Source of the DNA: Leucobacter chironomi DSM 19883
GTDB taxonomy: Bacteria; Actinomycetota; Actinomycetes; Actinomycetales; Microbacteriaceae
DNA length: 64,000 nt
Assembly: GCF_000421845.1 (NCBI RefSeq)
Contig: NZ_ATXU01000003.1
Location: 186,001 to 250,000, forward strand
Direction of reading: 5' to 3'
Shown here piece by piece: positions 46,401-55,416 of this stretch (position 1 is the stretch's first letter; every line of letters starts with the position of its first letter). The position numbers and the translations under genes are program-made. The notes under the pieces were generated by a model. That model was not told where the DNA came from. It saw nothing but the letters and a program-made list of their open reading frames with translations, and made no database searches.

Positions 46401-49400
46401 ACATCCGCGCCTTCCGTCTCGACTGGCAGCTCCGCGAACGCGCACGCACCGCCGACGGCTCGGTGAAGTGGGTGAAGCAGCACGACACGACCTTCAACTG
46501 CGTCGGCGCCGCCGACGGCTGCGTCGAGAACGTCTTCGCCGCAACCGGGATCCACAGCGACTCGACCTCGGACACGGTCACCGCGGCGGACACGATCCAA
46601 GTGCTCGACGGCACGACGAACGTGGACCTCGTGAAGCAGGTGCAGCCCATCGACTCCGCGACCGGCGCCCCCACCGGCACGCCCGCGGACGACATCGAGA
46701 TGACCGTTCCGAACCCCGGCGAGCTCACCGCGGCCGACTACCCGCGCGCCCGCTACACGCTCACGGCGTCGAACGCCTCGACCGCGCCCACGGGCGCGAG
46801 GGACGCCATGCGGCTCGCGAAGATCCGCATCGCCGACACCCGGCGGCCCGACGCCCCCGTCGCGATCGACCAGAGCCAGTTCGCGGGCCGCGACTACGGC
46901 GCCGAGGTGCGCGGCGCGGGCAATCACTTCGACGTCTTCACCCTCACCGGGGTGAGCTACGGCACGCTGCCCGCCTTCATCGACACCACGGACAGCGAGG
47001 TGGAGGTGTGGCTCTACGACGGCACCGCCGCCGGCACCCGGGAAGTGTTCACGCTCCGGCAGGTGCTCGACGGGGATCCCGCGTTCACGGCCCTGCTGCC
47101 CGACGTGATCGGCATCGCGACCACGTTCTCAGGCACCGACCCCGAGGAGAACGGCAACCGCATCACCGTGGGCAGCGAGCTCGTCATGCACCTCGACGTG
47201 CAGTTGCGCGAGCAGTCGCGACTCACCGGCCTCCCGGTCGAGGGCGGCGATCTCGACTCCGTGGTGAGCGTGCCGAACCTCGCGGTCGCCCGCGGCTCGG
47301 ACGCCGTGATCGCACCCGGAACGCAGCCGAGCGACACCGCCCAGGCCGCCGTCGACCTGCGGAAGGCCGCAGTGCGGGTCGATCTGCAGAAGACAGTCGC
47401 CGTGCAGCACGGCGCGACGAGCGACGACACGATCATCGAGGCCTCGCCCTCCGACCCGGTGCACGTGGCGCTCACCGCGACCCCGAACGGCTCCACCGCA
47501 CCGCTGAACACGCTGCGCATCGAGGACGACACCGCGTCGTTCTGGCAGCGCTTCGAGTTCGTGTCGTTCGGCACGGTCACCTCCCCCCGGGACGCCGACA
47601 CCTCGGCGCTGCAGGTGCGGGTCGACGGCGTCTGGACGGCGTACGACGGCTTCACCGGGGATCCGGCGACGATCACGGGCGTCGCGGTCGACTTCTCGCG
47701 TGCGGCAGGGAACGGGCTGTTCCCGCAGGGCGCGACCTCGTGGAATGCGTCGTGGGGCACCGCCGCACTCGGCTTCACCGTGCGCCTGCGCACGGGCGTC
47801 GCGGTCGACTGGACCGGCGACAGCGAGCAGAACATCGCGATCGCCGTCGCAGACAATCACGAGTTCGGCGACGCAGAAGCCGACGCAGACGCCGAAGTGG
47901 GCTTCGGGCCCGGCACGCACACGCTCAGGGTGAGCAAACGCGCCCCGAACGACACCGGCACCCACCAGGTCGAGCCGCTCGTGCACATGCCCTGGCAGCT
48001 CGTCTTCACGAACACCGGCACGGGCTACCTGCCCATCGTGAACGTCACCGACACTCTCCCGGCCACGCTCGACTGGGACGGCGAACAGCCGACCTTCACG
48101 AGCACGCCCGGCGCGAGCGGGGCGACTGGTCTGAGTGCCACCCCCTCGGATGTCGCGATCACGCGCTCCGACGACGGCAGGTCGCTGGTGTTCACCTGGC
48201 CCGCGGGCGCCCGCATGGCTCCCGGCGAGACGATGACCATCGGGCTCGGGCTCGCGCTCCAGCCGGTCCCCACCGGCACCCAGGCGCAGAACACCGTCAC
48301 CGTCGAGACCGGCGTGCCGCTCGCCGCGTGCCAGCAGCCGAACGACTTCGGGCAGCAGCCGCCCGCCCCGGTCGAGGCGTACCGCTGCTCGAACACGAAC
48401 TTCGTGCAGCCGCGCGCGGGGACCGTCGTCGGATCGGCGAAGACGGTGAACGGCGAGTACGTCGACACCCTCGGCGAGAATCTCGTGCACGGCGCGCTCA
48501 ACGTGCGCACCGGCGAGGAGTGCCTGCCGGCCGCCTACCGGCCCATCGGCTCCGACTACACGCGCAACCCCTGCGCGTCGTACACGGCGGTGGGGGCGAC
48601 CGACACCTGGAAGCTGCAGCACTTCAACACCGGCACGAACCCGCTCGCACGGATGACGATCGTCGACATGATGCCGACGATCGGCGACAAGATGCTCGCG
48701 GGCGGCGCCGAGCGCGGCTCGACCTTCCGGCCCGTGCTCGTCGGCGAGAGCGCCTCGGACATCTTCCGCTTCAGCGGTTTGCCGGCGGGCGCGACACCGG
48801 CCATCGAGGTGACGGTGAACGCCGCCGCCTGCGTGGGCGAGGTGCCGGGCAGCTCGCTGTGGGTGGCGGATCCCACCTGCTCCGACACCGCGACGAACCC
48901 GGCGAACGTGTGGACGCCCATCGATGCCTACACCGGAGACATCGCCGACATCGCGGGCATCCGCGTGAACATCGACATGACCGCGGCGCCGCTCGCACCC
49001 GGCGGTGACGTCACCCTCGAGTTCGAGACGGTGAACCGCGTCGTCGACCCCGCAGAGCAGGGCCTCCGCCCGACGCTCGAGCAGTTCGCAACCCCGCAGT
49101 TCGCCTGGAACCAGAACGGCGTGATCGCATGGGACACCTCGGGGAACCGGGTGAATCTGCCCTCGACCCCGCAGCGCGCGGGCGTCACGGTGAAGACGGC
49201 CCCGCTCGTCATCTCGAAGGAGGTCGCCGGCGACGGTGCGGCGCACGCGCCCGAGGAGTTCCCCGTCGAGCTCTCGTGCACCGTGCCGAGCGGCGTCGCG
49301 GATCCCGCTCGCATCGCGCTCGACCTGGGCGACGCGGCGACAGTGATCGTGCCGAAGAACGGCTCGGCGACCGTGCCGGGACTGCCCATCGGAGCCGACT

Positions 49401-50062
49401 GCACGGCCGCAGAAGCCGGAGAGCTCGGCGCGCACGGCGAGACCGGGCGCTCGATCGAGGCGCAGCCCGGGGTCTCCCCGGCGACGGACGGGCTGAGCGC
49501 CGAGCTGCGCATCCGGGAGCAGGAGGACGGTGAGACGCAGCTGCGACTCAGCAACACCTACACCCTCGGCGGCATCGTCGTGGAGAAGTCGGTGCTCAGC
49601 GCCGACGAGCATCCGGTGGGAGCAGAGCACCGATCGGAGCGGTACGCGTTCGAGCTGGTCTGCGAGGCCCGCGGCCTGAACGAGCCGATCACGAAGCGGT
49701 TCACCCTCAGCGCCGGCGAGCGGCACGCCGAGACCGGGCTGCCCGAGGGCGCGCGCTGCACGCTCACCGAGACCGGAGACGGCAACGCGAAGGCGACCTC
49801 CATCACGATCGCAGGCGAGGAGAGCGCCGGCACGAGCCGTGACGGGATCGTGGTCGCAGCCGGCGGCGCGACGGTGCTCGTCTCGAACGTGTTCGACGGC
49901 GTGCCCCCGGCCCCGCCGGCCCCGCCGGCCCCGGGCGGGCACGATCCGCTCTCGACCACGGGTGGCGAGCTCTGGGGCCTCATCGCCGCCATGATCGCGC
50001 TCATCGCAGCGGGCGGCGGGCTCGTGCTCGCCGATCGACGCCGGAAGCGGATCGACGCCTGA
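43484..50062 (+). CDS. giant sortase-anchored surface protein with DUF11/DUF5979-like repeats
   Basis: A 2192-residue exported protein. A signal peptide ends near LPATAAEG (about residue 48). Many beta-sandwich modules follow, each starting with phrases like SKTVNGE, DKRVGPG or QKTVAVQ and ending in asparagine/threonine-rich strands, as in DUF11-type domains. Two DUF5979-like domains lie at about 1890-2130 (PLVISKEVAG; GGIVVEKSVLS). A Pro/Ala linker, the sorting motif LSTTG, a membrane helix and RRRKRIDA end the protein. A stronger signal-peptide start at ATG 43541 is the alternative. It is likely an adhesin or fibrillar wall protein. Confidence 0.88.
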   Translation: MRVTALGWTDRDRPKGRRAMRVLAGALSALLFGGTLAVGGQVLPATAAEGASILISKTVNGEKEVRDLRPGDSVTYRVEFLANDEDADGPAIVVDALPAAFAGWRISDLGASFNNQRTGVTLDLPGIAAGDSPAQPLSGTLPSDPAELRITVGVALPVQAGTGNTAGTGLPTGAQGVLEYTITVPEGLAPNDPVLRTDLTNTATITAKSGAKPLEASSSAIIEVDNPIVIDVAPAKSWSPAAQSYEPGAASTVTIGATQASNVPASALRLQDPADPALAPEGASALPAGNPFNFVDFAGFTAPADPTSARPDGADSTAVEVYRLSGGSWNWVAWTPTIPNSDIAGVRTSYTAAGATILPGASASQAFSVTQRATNRSTGATVSTGWTATNTVLATVEAPDQPPVSKPTQAGFEVAPEAISVDAQKRFYPLPGGSETTALADVTAGEAVGVVLRAINPEAPRSTTLDTLTIAEPGTGSDPLFLGSDLVFAGFDNSDLDAIWPEGATSAELTWLHDGGPTTIPLTRGDPLPAPPAGTTITGFSLTYAGKIATNTAAEVRYRIQTNSDEAFVAPGARTQPLPNVIEVSGTKTGLPDATEEASATLALVAPRIDVTIDKRVGPGTVLPGQNVVVQLDTSAATGGGRTKPTTITVEDAWSGVSTFWDAFDATQILPPISRPVNTTEPATQATLEIYTRDASGNWATTPLVTNPPENEAYPLPAGITGVRFVYTNSNGLSQKTYVKPNLSFTARSTLRSDASKPTATDFLTAERYTNVASATGTGELDSRVVTGTDDDTEIVGVRGTQDNGPAPGTGMWASKAWADDVLTSQSGARTSTTQRWAATESGYSTVVLQDPSAPTASGAGTVFEAFNLTHVRPIRTSGSAGSGTVDPRLAWDLVTDVQLYNGSDWVSVTPIPGGSWMNATGFTGYTLTPEQQLSTLGVRLVLAENTAAREAAFANGDLTAPKAGTGVSASADIRAFRLDWQLRERARTADGSVKWVKQHDTTFNCVGAADGCVENVFAATGIHSDSTSDTVTAADTIQVLDGTTNVDLVKQVQPIDSATGAPTGTPADDIEMTVPNPGELTAADYPRARYTLTASNASTAPTGARDAMRLAKIRIADTRRPDAPVAIDQSQFAGRDYGAEVRGAGNHFDVFTLTGVSYGTLPAFIDTTDSEVEVWLYDGTAAGTREVFTLRQVLDGDPAFTALLPDVIGIATTFSGTDPEENGNRITVGSELVMHLDVQLREQSRLTGLPVEGGDLDSVVSVPNLAVARGSDAVIAPGTQPSDTAQAAVDLRKAAVRVDLQKTVAVQHGATSDDTIIEASPSDPVHVALTATPNGSTAPLNTLRIEDDTASFWQRFEFVSFGTVTSPRDADTSALQVRVDGVWTAYDGFTGDPATITGVAVDFSRAAGNGLFPQGATSWNASWGTAALGFTVRLRTGVAVDWTGDSEQNIAIAVADNHEFGDAEADADAEVGFGPGTHTLRVSKRAPNDTGTHQVEPLVHMPWQLVFTNTGTGYLPIVNVTDTLPATLDWDGEQPTFTSTPGASGATGLSATPSDVAITRSDDGRSLVFTWPAGARMAPGETMTIGLGLALQPVPTGTQAQNTVTVETGVPLAACQQPNDFGQQPPAPVEAYRCSNTNFVQPRAGTVVGSAKTVNGEYVDTLGENLVHGALNVRTGEECLPAAYRPIGSDYTRNPCASYTAVGATDTWKLQHFNTGTNPLARMTIVDMMPTIGDKMLAGGAERGSTFRPVLVGESASDIFRFSGLPAGATPAIEVTVNAAACVGEVPGSSLWVADPTCSDTATNPANVWTPIDAYTGDIADIAGIRVNIDMTAAPLAPGGDVTLEFETVNRVVDPAEQGLRPTLEQFATPQFAWNQNGVIAWDTSGNRVNLPSTPQRAGVTVKTAPLVISKEVAGDGAAHAPEEFPVELSCTVPSGVADPARIALDLGDAATVIVPKNGSATVPGLPIGADCTAAEAGELGAHGETGRSIEAQPGVSPATDGLSAELRIREQEDGETQLRLSNTYTLGGIVVEKSVLSADEHPVGAEHRSERYAFELVCEARGLNEPITKRFTLSAGERHAETGLPEGARCTLTETGDGNAKATSITIAGEESAGTSRDGIVVAAGGATVLVSNVFDGVPPAPPAPPAPGGHDPLSTTGGELWGLIAAMIALIAAGGGLVLADRRRKRIDA

Positions 50063-50079
50063 GTCGGCTCCCAGACGTC

Positions 50080-50116
50080 GCAGCGGCGGTCGCCCTCAAC
50101 GGGCGGCCGCCGCTGC
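50080..50116 (+). terminator. terminator after the giant surface protein
   Basis: A 16-bp stem with one mismatch (50080-50095 with 50101-50116) closes on the loop TCAAC. No strong T-run follows. Confidence 0.65.
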
Positions 50117-50191
50117 GGCGTTACGGGGTGGCGGGTCGGGGACCGCGGTGCGGATCCGCCCCGGCATTTCCTGCTCTCCCGCTGCTCCCGG

Positions 50192-50503
50192 TTACTTCTC
50201 GGTGCCCTCGATCGCGCGCTCGAGCCGGGTGAGCTTCGCATCGAGCTCGCCCTCGTAGCCGGGGCGGATGTCGGCCTTCACCACGAGCGACACCCGCGAT
50301 CCGAAGGGCATCACCGCCTCGGTGGCGCGCTTGACGACGTCGAAGACCTCGTCCCACTCCCCCTCGATCTCGGTGAACATGCTGCTGGTGCGGTGCGGCA
50401 GGCCCGAGGCGCGCACCACCTTCACCGCCTCGGCGACGGCGTCGGAGACGGAGTCACCAGGCTGCGGGCCGCCGCTCGGTGCGACGGAGAATGCGACGAT
50501 CAT
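50192..50503 (-). CDS. thiamine-binding protein, MTH1187/YkoF-like
   Basis: A 103-residue protein with the two ferredoxin-like halves of the MTH1187/YkoF family (MIVAFSVAPSG; TSSMFTEIEGEWDEVFDVVKRA; RVSLVVKADIRPG). These proteins bind thiamine or its precursors. The ATG at 50503 has GGAAGGAAG upstream; the longer frame is an artefact. No thiamine transport or biosynthesis gene lies next to it. Confidence 0.85.
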   Translation of the reverse strand: MIVAFSVAPSGGPQPGDSVSDAVAEAVKVVRASGLPHRTSSMFTEIEGEWDEVFDVVKRATEAVMPFGSRVSLVVKADIRPGYEGELDAKLTRLERAIEGTEK

Positions 50504-50600
50504 GCGCGATCTTCCTTCCGGTTGGGGTTCGGGCGGGCGAACGGCCCACCCCGGCGAGTATCCCAGGACGCGCCCGAACGGGCACGCAGGGGCTTCCGAC

Positions 50601-52100
50601 TCACTCCGCGGGAGCTGCGGCCTGCTGCGCGTTCTTCGGGCGCCTCGCGAACAGCAGCGAGATGATCGCACCGACCACGATCACGCCCATCGGCATGAGG
50701 ATCGACTCGGCCATCGCAGCCGTGAAGCCGCCCTGCAGCGCGTCGGGCAGCGCACCGGATCCGCCGCCGACACTGCCCGCCGCGTCGGCGGCCTCGGACC
50801 CGAGATGGGCCGCGATCCGCGATCCCATGAAGGCGGCCATCGCAGCCGAACCCAGCACCGCACCGATCTGGCGGCTCGTGTTGTAGACGCCGGAGCCGGC
50901 GCCCGCGAGATCCTGCGCGAGCCCGAAGGTGGTGATCGATGCGAGCGGGCCCCACATGAACGCGTTGCCGAGGCCGAGCACCGCACTCGGGATCAGCAGC
51001 AGCCAGAGCGACACCTCGGGGCGGGCCATGAGCGCGTAGCTCGCCAGGCCGGCGGCGACGAGCAGCAGGCCGAGCACGGGCAGACGGCGCGGATCGCGGC
51101 GGTCGATGAGCAGCCCGACGGGGCGCGCCAGCACGATCGACAGCACCGCCATCGGCACCATCATCAGCGCCGACTGCGTGGGCGTGAGCCCGCGCACCAG
51201 CTGCAGGTAGAACATGAGCGGCAGCGACATGCCGGTGACCGAGAAGCCGACCGTCACGATCACCGCCGAGCCGACCGAGAAGTTGCGGTCGCGGAAGATC
51301 TGCAACGGGATCAGCGGTTCGCCGCGCTGCACCCGCTGCCACAGCACGAACAGCGCAAGCACCACGACACCCGCGATGATGAGGCCCCACACGGTGATCG
51401 GGCCCCAGATCGTGCCCCACTCGAAGCTCTCGCCCTCCTGGATGCCGAACACGAGCAGGAACATGCCGAGCGCGCTCAGCAGCACCCCGAGCCAGTCGAA
51501 ACGGTGCGCGTTGGTGGGCAGCACCGGCACGAAGCGCAGAGCGAGCACGAAGGCGATGACGCCGACGGGCACATTGATGAAGAAGATCCACTCCCAGCCC
51601 CAGGCATCGACGAGGAAACCGCCGAGGATCGGGCCCACCAGCGTCGCGACACCGGCCGTGACGCCCCAGACCGCCATCGCCGAGCCCCGCTCGAGCGGGG
51701 GGAAGATGCGCGTGATCACGGCCATGGTCTGCGGCGTCATGAGCGCCGCGCCGAGGCCCTGGAACACGCGGGCCGCGATGAGGGTCTCGATGCCGCCGGC
51801 CAGGCCGCATGCCAGCGACGACAGCGTGAAGACCGTCAGACCCACGAGGTAGATGCGGCGCGGGCCGAAGCGATCGCCGAGACGGCCCGTGATGAGCAGC
51901 GGCACGGCGTAGGCGAGCAGGTAAGCGCTCGTGGCCCACAGCGTCGCCACCATCGTGGTGTCGAGGCCCCGCATGATCGAGGGGTTCGCGACCGACACGA
52001 TCGTGGTGTCGACGAGGATCATGAAGAAGCCGAGCACCAGAGACCACAGGGCCGGCCACGGCCTGATCTCGGGGTGGTTCGAGGAGTGGGTGCTGTTCAC
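50601..52100 (-). CDS. DHA2-family MFS drug efflux transporter (EmrB/QacA-like)
   Basis: A 499-residue, 14-helix major facilitator. The start is PWPALWSLVLGFFMILVDTT, motif A is GRLGDRFGPRR, and motif C-like GVTAGVATLVGPILGG lies in helix 5, as in drug/proton antiporters. The GTG start at 52100 lies six bases after TAGTCT. It probably exports antimicrobial compounds; substrate unknown. No regulator gene adjoins it. Confidence 0.9.
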   Translation of the reverse strand: MNSTHSSNHPEIRPWPALWSLVLGFFMILVDTTIVSVANPSIMRGLDTTMVATLWATSAYLLAYAVPLLITGRLGDRFGPRRIYLVGLTVFTLSSLACGLAGGIETLIAARVFQGLGAALMTPQTMAVITRIFPPLERGSAMAVWGVTAGVATLVGPILGGFLVDAWGWEWIFFINVPVGVIAFVLALRFVPVLPTNAHRFDWLGVLLSALGMFLLVFGIQEGESFEWGTIWGPITVWGLIIAGVVVLALFVLWQRVQRGEPLIPLQIFRDRNFSVGSAVIVTVGFSVTGMSLPLMFYLQLVRGLTPTQSALMMVPMAVLSIVLARPVGLLIDRRDPRRLPVLGLLLVAAGLASYALMARPEVSLWLLLIPSAVLGLGNAFMWGPLASITTFGLAQDLAGAGSGVYNTSRQIGAVLGSAAMAAFMGSRIAAHLGSEAADAAGSVGGGSGALPDALQGGFTAAMAESILMPMGVIVVGAIISLLFARRPKNAQQAAAPAE

Positions 52101-52229
52101 CCGGCAAGACTACTCCCGACCCCTGACACGGATGGGAGGGGCGGATCGCGGCCCTCGATCGGGGTGCTCGCCCCGGGGCGGATCGAGTCGGGGGTGGGCG
52201 CCGCGGCCGGCGTTCGGTAGCGTCGAGGC

Positions 52230-53078
52230 ATGACTGCTGGCGCACCCCTCCCCGCCCCGCGGATCCCGATCGCCCCGGGCGTCGAGATGCCGCAGCTCGG
52301 CTACGGCCTGTACAAGGTGCCGGCCGACGACGCCGAGCGCTTGGTGGGGCTCGCCCTCGCCGCCGGGTACCGCCACCTCGACGGCGCCGCGTTCTACGGC
52401 AACGAGGCGGGGGTGGGGCGCGGGATCCGCGATGCCCTCGACGCCGGCCTCGACCGCGGAGAGCTCTTCGTCACCAGCAAGGTGTGGAACACCGAGCAGG
52501 GGTACGACCGCACCCTGCGCGCCTTCGATCGCACGCTCGCCGATCTGGGCCTCGAACAGCTCGATCTCTTCCTCATCCACTGGCCCTGCGCGGCCCGGGG
52601 TCTGTTCGTCGAGACGTATCGCGCGCTCGAACGGCTGCGCGCGGAGGGCCGGGTGCGAGCGATCGGCGTGAGCAACTTCCAGATCCCGCACCTGCAGCGG
52701 CTACTCGACGAGACCGGGACGGTGCCGGCCGTCAACCAGGTCGAGCTGCATCCCTGGTTGCAGCAGCGCCAGCTGCGCGAGTTCCACGCCGAGCACGGGA
52801 TCACCACGGAGGCGTGGTCACCGCTCGCCCGGGGGCGTCTGCTCGACGACCCGGTGCTCGCACAGCTCGCGCGGGATCGCGGAGTCTCGGTCGCGCAACT
52901 CGCGATCCGCTGGCACCTGCAGATCGGCAACGTCGTGATCCCGAAGGCCAGCAGTGCCGCCCGGATCGCCGACAACGGCGACGTGTTCGGCTTCGAGCTC
53001 GATGCCCCGGCGATGGAGACGATCGCGGGACTGGATCGCGGCTTCCGCAGCGGATCCCACCCCGACGAGGTGAACTGA
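52230..53078 (+). CDS. aldo/keto reductase
   Basis: A 282-residue TIM-barrel oxidoreductase. The catalytic tetrad is visible: Asp51 and Tyr56 in HLDGAAFYGNE, Lys84 in VTSKVWN, His117 in LIHWPC. The NADPH-binding IPKASSAARIADN lies near residues 235-247. It reduces aldehydes or ketones with NADPH. TAGCGT lies six bases before the ATG, a leaderless arrangement. A hexanucleotide array and a 64-bp palindrome follow the gene. Confidence 0.93.
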   Translation: MTAGAPLPAPRIPIAPGVEMPQLGYGLYKVPADDAERLVGLALAAGYRHLDGAAFYGNEAGVGRGIRDALDAGLDRGELFVTSKVWNTEQGYDRTLRAFDRTLADLGLEQLDLFLIHWPCAARGLFVETYRALERLRAEGRVRAIGVSNFQIPHLQRLLDETGTVPAVNQVELHPWLQQRQLREFHAEHGITTEAWSPLARGRLLDDPVLAQLARDRGVSVAQLAIRWHLQIGNVVIPKASSAARIADNGDVFGFELDAPAMETIAGLDRGFRSGSHPDEVN

Positions 53079-53097
53079 GGCCGGATACTCAGAGCAG

Positions 53098-53153
<56 letters not shown>

Positions 53154-53158
53154 AAAAA

Positions 53159-53222
53159 TATGGGATCTGCCGAAGATATGGGATTCAAGGTCGAATCGGT
53201 CATATCCTCGGCAGATCCCATA
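53159..53222. repeat. 64-bp palindromic element, copy 1
   Basis: Arms 53159-53180 and 53201-53222 pair over 22 bp with one mismatch, ending in TATGGGATCTGCCG and its complement. The centre contains GATTC/GAATC. It lies between convergent genes and could serve as a terminator. A second 64-bp copy lies at 61907-61970. Confidence 0.85.
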
Positions 53223-53254
53223 CGGATCGCCGCCAGGCCCGTCGTGGGCGGGGA

Positions 53255-54382
53255 CTACCCCTTGATGGCCTCGCTGAGCTTGACCTTGGCCCCCGTGCGC
53301 AGGATCGAGTTGCTGTAGATGCGCGCACCGATCCAGAGCACGATCGCGATCGAGACGAGCAGCACGCCCAGTGAGAGCAGCGGCTCCCACCACTCGGCGG
53401 TGCCGAGGTACAGGCGCATCGGCATGCCGATGGGGGCCGAGAACGGCACGTAGCTCATGATCGCGAGCGCCTGCGGGTTGTCGTTGAAGAAGATGATCGC
53501 GAAGTAGGGCAGCATCACCAGCCACATCACGGGGCTCACCGCCGAGGCCACGTCCTCCTGCCGCGACACGAGCGTCGCCAGCGCGGCGTACATCGTCGCG
53601 AGCAGCACGAAGCCGAACGCGAAGAGGATGCCGAACCAGATGAGCGAGGTGCCGAGTTCGCCGAGCAGCAGATCCTGCCCCGTCGCCAGCATGCCGACCG
53701 ACGCCACCGCCACGATCGCCACGACCTGGGCGAGCGCGAGGATGCTGTTGCCGAGGATCTTGCCCGCGAGCATGGTGCGGGCCGAGACGGTCGCGAGCAG
53801 GATCTCGACGATCCGGGTCTGCTTCTCCTCGACCACGCTCTGCGCGATCGTGGTGCCGAAGGTGATCGCGCTCATCATGAACACGACGCCGAAGGCGATC
53901 GCGATGATGTAGGCGAGCGCGGGGTTATCGGTGGTGGGAGCCAGCAGCTCGACGGAGGGCGACGCCGAGAGCGCGCTCAGCACGTCCGTCGGGGGGCTGT
54001 CCTTCGCGAGCACCGTGAGGTCGACCGCGGTGTCCCCGCCGGGCACGACCGCCGCGTCCACCTCGCCGTCGAGCACCAGCTGCTCGGCGGCGGCGCGATC
54101 CTGCGCCTCCGTCACCTCGAAGCCGTGCCCCGCGAACGGCTGCAGCGCCGTCGACGCCTCGCCGACCGCGGCGACCTTCGTCGGGCCGCCGAGCCCGCCC
54201 GTGTTCGCCATGAACCCGCTGAACAGCACGCCGGCGAGCACGAGCAGCAGCAGCACACCGCTCGAGACCAGGAACGCCTTGCTGCGGAGCTTGGTGGTGA
54301 TTTCGCGCTCGGCGACGAGCCAGGCGCCCTGCGCGCCGCCGATCGGGCGGGACGCGGCGCGGGTCTGAGTCTGCGTGGTCAT
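53255..54382 (-). CDS. ABC-2-type transporter permease, NatB-like
   Basis: A 375-residue permease. One helix near residues 38-60 is followed by a large extracytoplasmic domain (about 65-170), then five or six helices. The block AQSVVEEKQTRIVEILLATVSARTMLAGKILG is diagnostic of NatB/ABC-2 permeases. Its ATG overlaps the stop of the ATPase gene. The pair probably exports a small molecule, ion or lipid. Confidence 0.9.
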   Translation of the reverse strand: MTTQTQTRAASRPIGGAQGAWLVAEREITTKLRSKAFLVSSGVLLLLVLAGVLFSGFMANTGGLGGPTKVAAVGEASTALQPFAGHGFEVTEAQDRAAAEQLVLDGEVDAAVVPGGDTAVDLTVLAKDSPPTDVLSALSASPSVELLAPTTDNPALAYIIAIAFGVVFMMSAITFGTTIAQSVVEEKQTRIVEILLATVSARTMLAGKILGNSILALAQVVAIVAVASVGMLATGQDLLLGELGTSLIWFGILFAFGFVLLATMYAALATLVSRQEDVASAVSPVMWLVMLPYFAIIFFNDNPQALAIMSYVPFSAPIGMPMRLYLGTAEWWEPLLSLGVLLVSIAIVLWIGARIYSNSILRTGAKVKLSEAIKG

Positions 54383-55284
54383 TGCACGACCTCCTTGAAG
54401 ATCTGGGCGAGAGTCGGGGTGACGGGGCCGAAGCGGCGCACGGCGGACTCCGCCGAGTTGCGCTCGACGGCGCGCACGAGCACGGACTGCGCGGCGCCGT
54501 CGGTGTCGGCCTGGAAGCGGGCGAAGCCGCCGTCGAGGTGGGTGACCGAGACGCCGGGCTGCTCGCGTACCCAGCCGGCGTCGGCGGCGGCGCCCGCGAG
54601 CTCGATCTCGAACTCGCGCCCCGAGTGCTGGGCGCGCAGGTCTTCGCGGGATCCGGACGCGAGAATACGGCCGTCCCCGATCACCACGACGTCGTCGCAG
54701 AGGCGTTCGACGATGTCGAGCTGGTGCGACGAGAAGAGCACGGGCGCCCCCTGCGCGGCGTAGTCGCGCAGCACGCCGAGCACCACCTCGACCGCGATCG
54801 GGTCGAGGCCCGAGAACGGCTCGTCGAGCACGAGCGCGATGGGCTCGTGCACGAGCGCCGCCGCGATCTGCGCGCGCTGCTGGTTGCCGAGGGAGAGGCT
54901 CTCGAGGGTGTCTCCCGCCCGTTCGCCGAGGCCGAGGCGCTCGACGAGACCGCTCGCGGAGGCCTTCGCGGCGGCGGCGCTCATGCCGTGCAGCCGGCCG
55001 AGGTACACGAGCTGCTCGAGCACCTTCATCTTGGGGTAGAGGCCCCGCTCCTCTGGCATGTACCCGAAGCGGGCGCGGTCCGCCGCGGTGATCGGGCTGC
55101 CCTCGAGGGTCACCCTCCCGCTGTCGGCCGCGAGCACCCCGAGGATGATGCGCATGGTGGTGGTCTTCCCCGCGCCGTTGCCGCCGACGAAGCCGGTCAT
55201 GCGACCGCCCTCGACGCCGAAGCTCACGTCGCTGAGCACTCTGCGCTCCCCGAAACTGCGGGAGACGCCTGCGATCTCGATCAT
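54379..55284 (-). CDS. ABC transporter ATP-binding protein, NatA-like
   Basis: A 301-residue ATPase. Walker A is GGNGAGKTTTMRIILG, the Q-loop region is GYMPEERGLYPKM, the signature is LSLGNQQRAQIA, and Walker B is LVLDEPFSGLDPI. A C-terminal extension is typical of this subfamily. It is coupled to the permease and divergent from a two-component system across 133 bp, which suggests the kinase pair regulates it. Confidence 0.93.
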   Translation of the reverse strand: MIEIAGVSRSFGERRVLSDVSFGVEGGRMTGFVGGNGAGKTTTMRIILGVLAADSGRVTLEGSPITAADRARFGYMPEERGLYPKMKVLEQLVYLGRLHGMSAAAAKASASGLVERLGLGERAGDTLESLSLGNQQRAQIAAALVHEPIALVLDEPFSGLDPIAVEVVLGVLRDYAAQGAPVLFSSHQLDIVERLCDDVVVIGDGRILASGSREDLRAQHSGREFEIELAGAAADAGWVREQPGVSVTHLDGGFARFQADTDGAAQSVLVRAVERNSAESAVRRFGPVTPTLAQIFKEVVQ

Positions 55285-55416
55285 CTCGTCTCGTTCCTTT
55301 CCCTAGCTGTCTCCACGCTACGGGCGACCTCCGGCATCGCGCCTCCCCCGCGGGGCGGAACGGTCTCCCTCCGGCGGTGGAGGTGGAATGTCGGAGGCTC
55401 CCCCTACCCTGGAAAC

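Noticed and set aside
43277-46927. Minus-strand open frame of 1216 codons opposite the giant surface protein
   Set aside because: It is Arg/Gly/Ala/Val-rich with no domain or signal, as expected for an antisense frame of high-GC coding DNA; the plus-strand protein has a signal peptide, repeats and sorting motif.
47129-49942. Minus-strand open frame of 937 codons
   Set aside because: It is a shadow of the surface-protein gene; no start context or domains.
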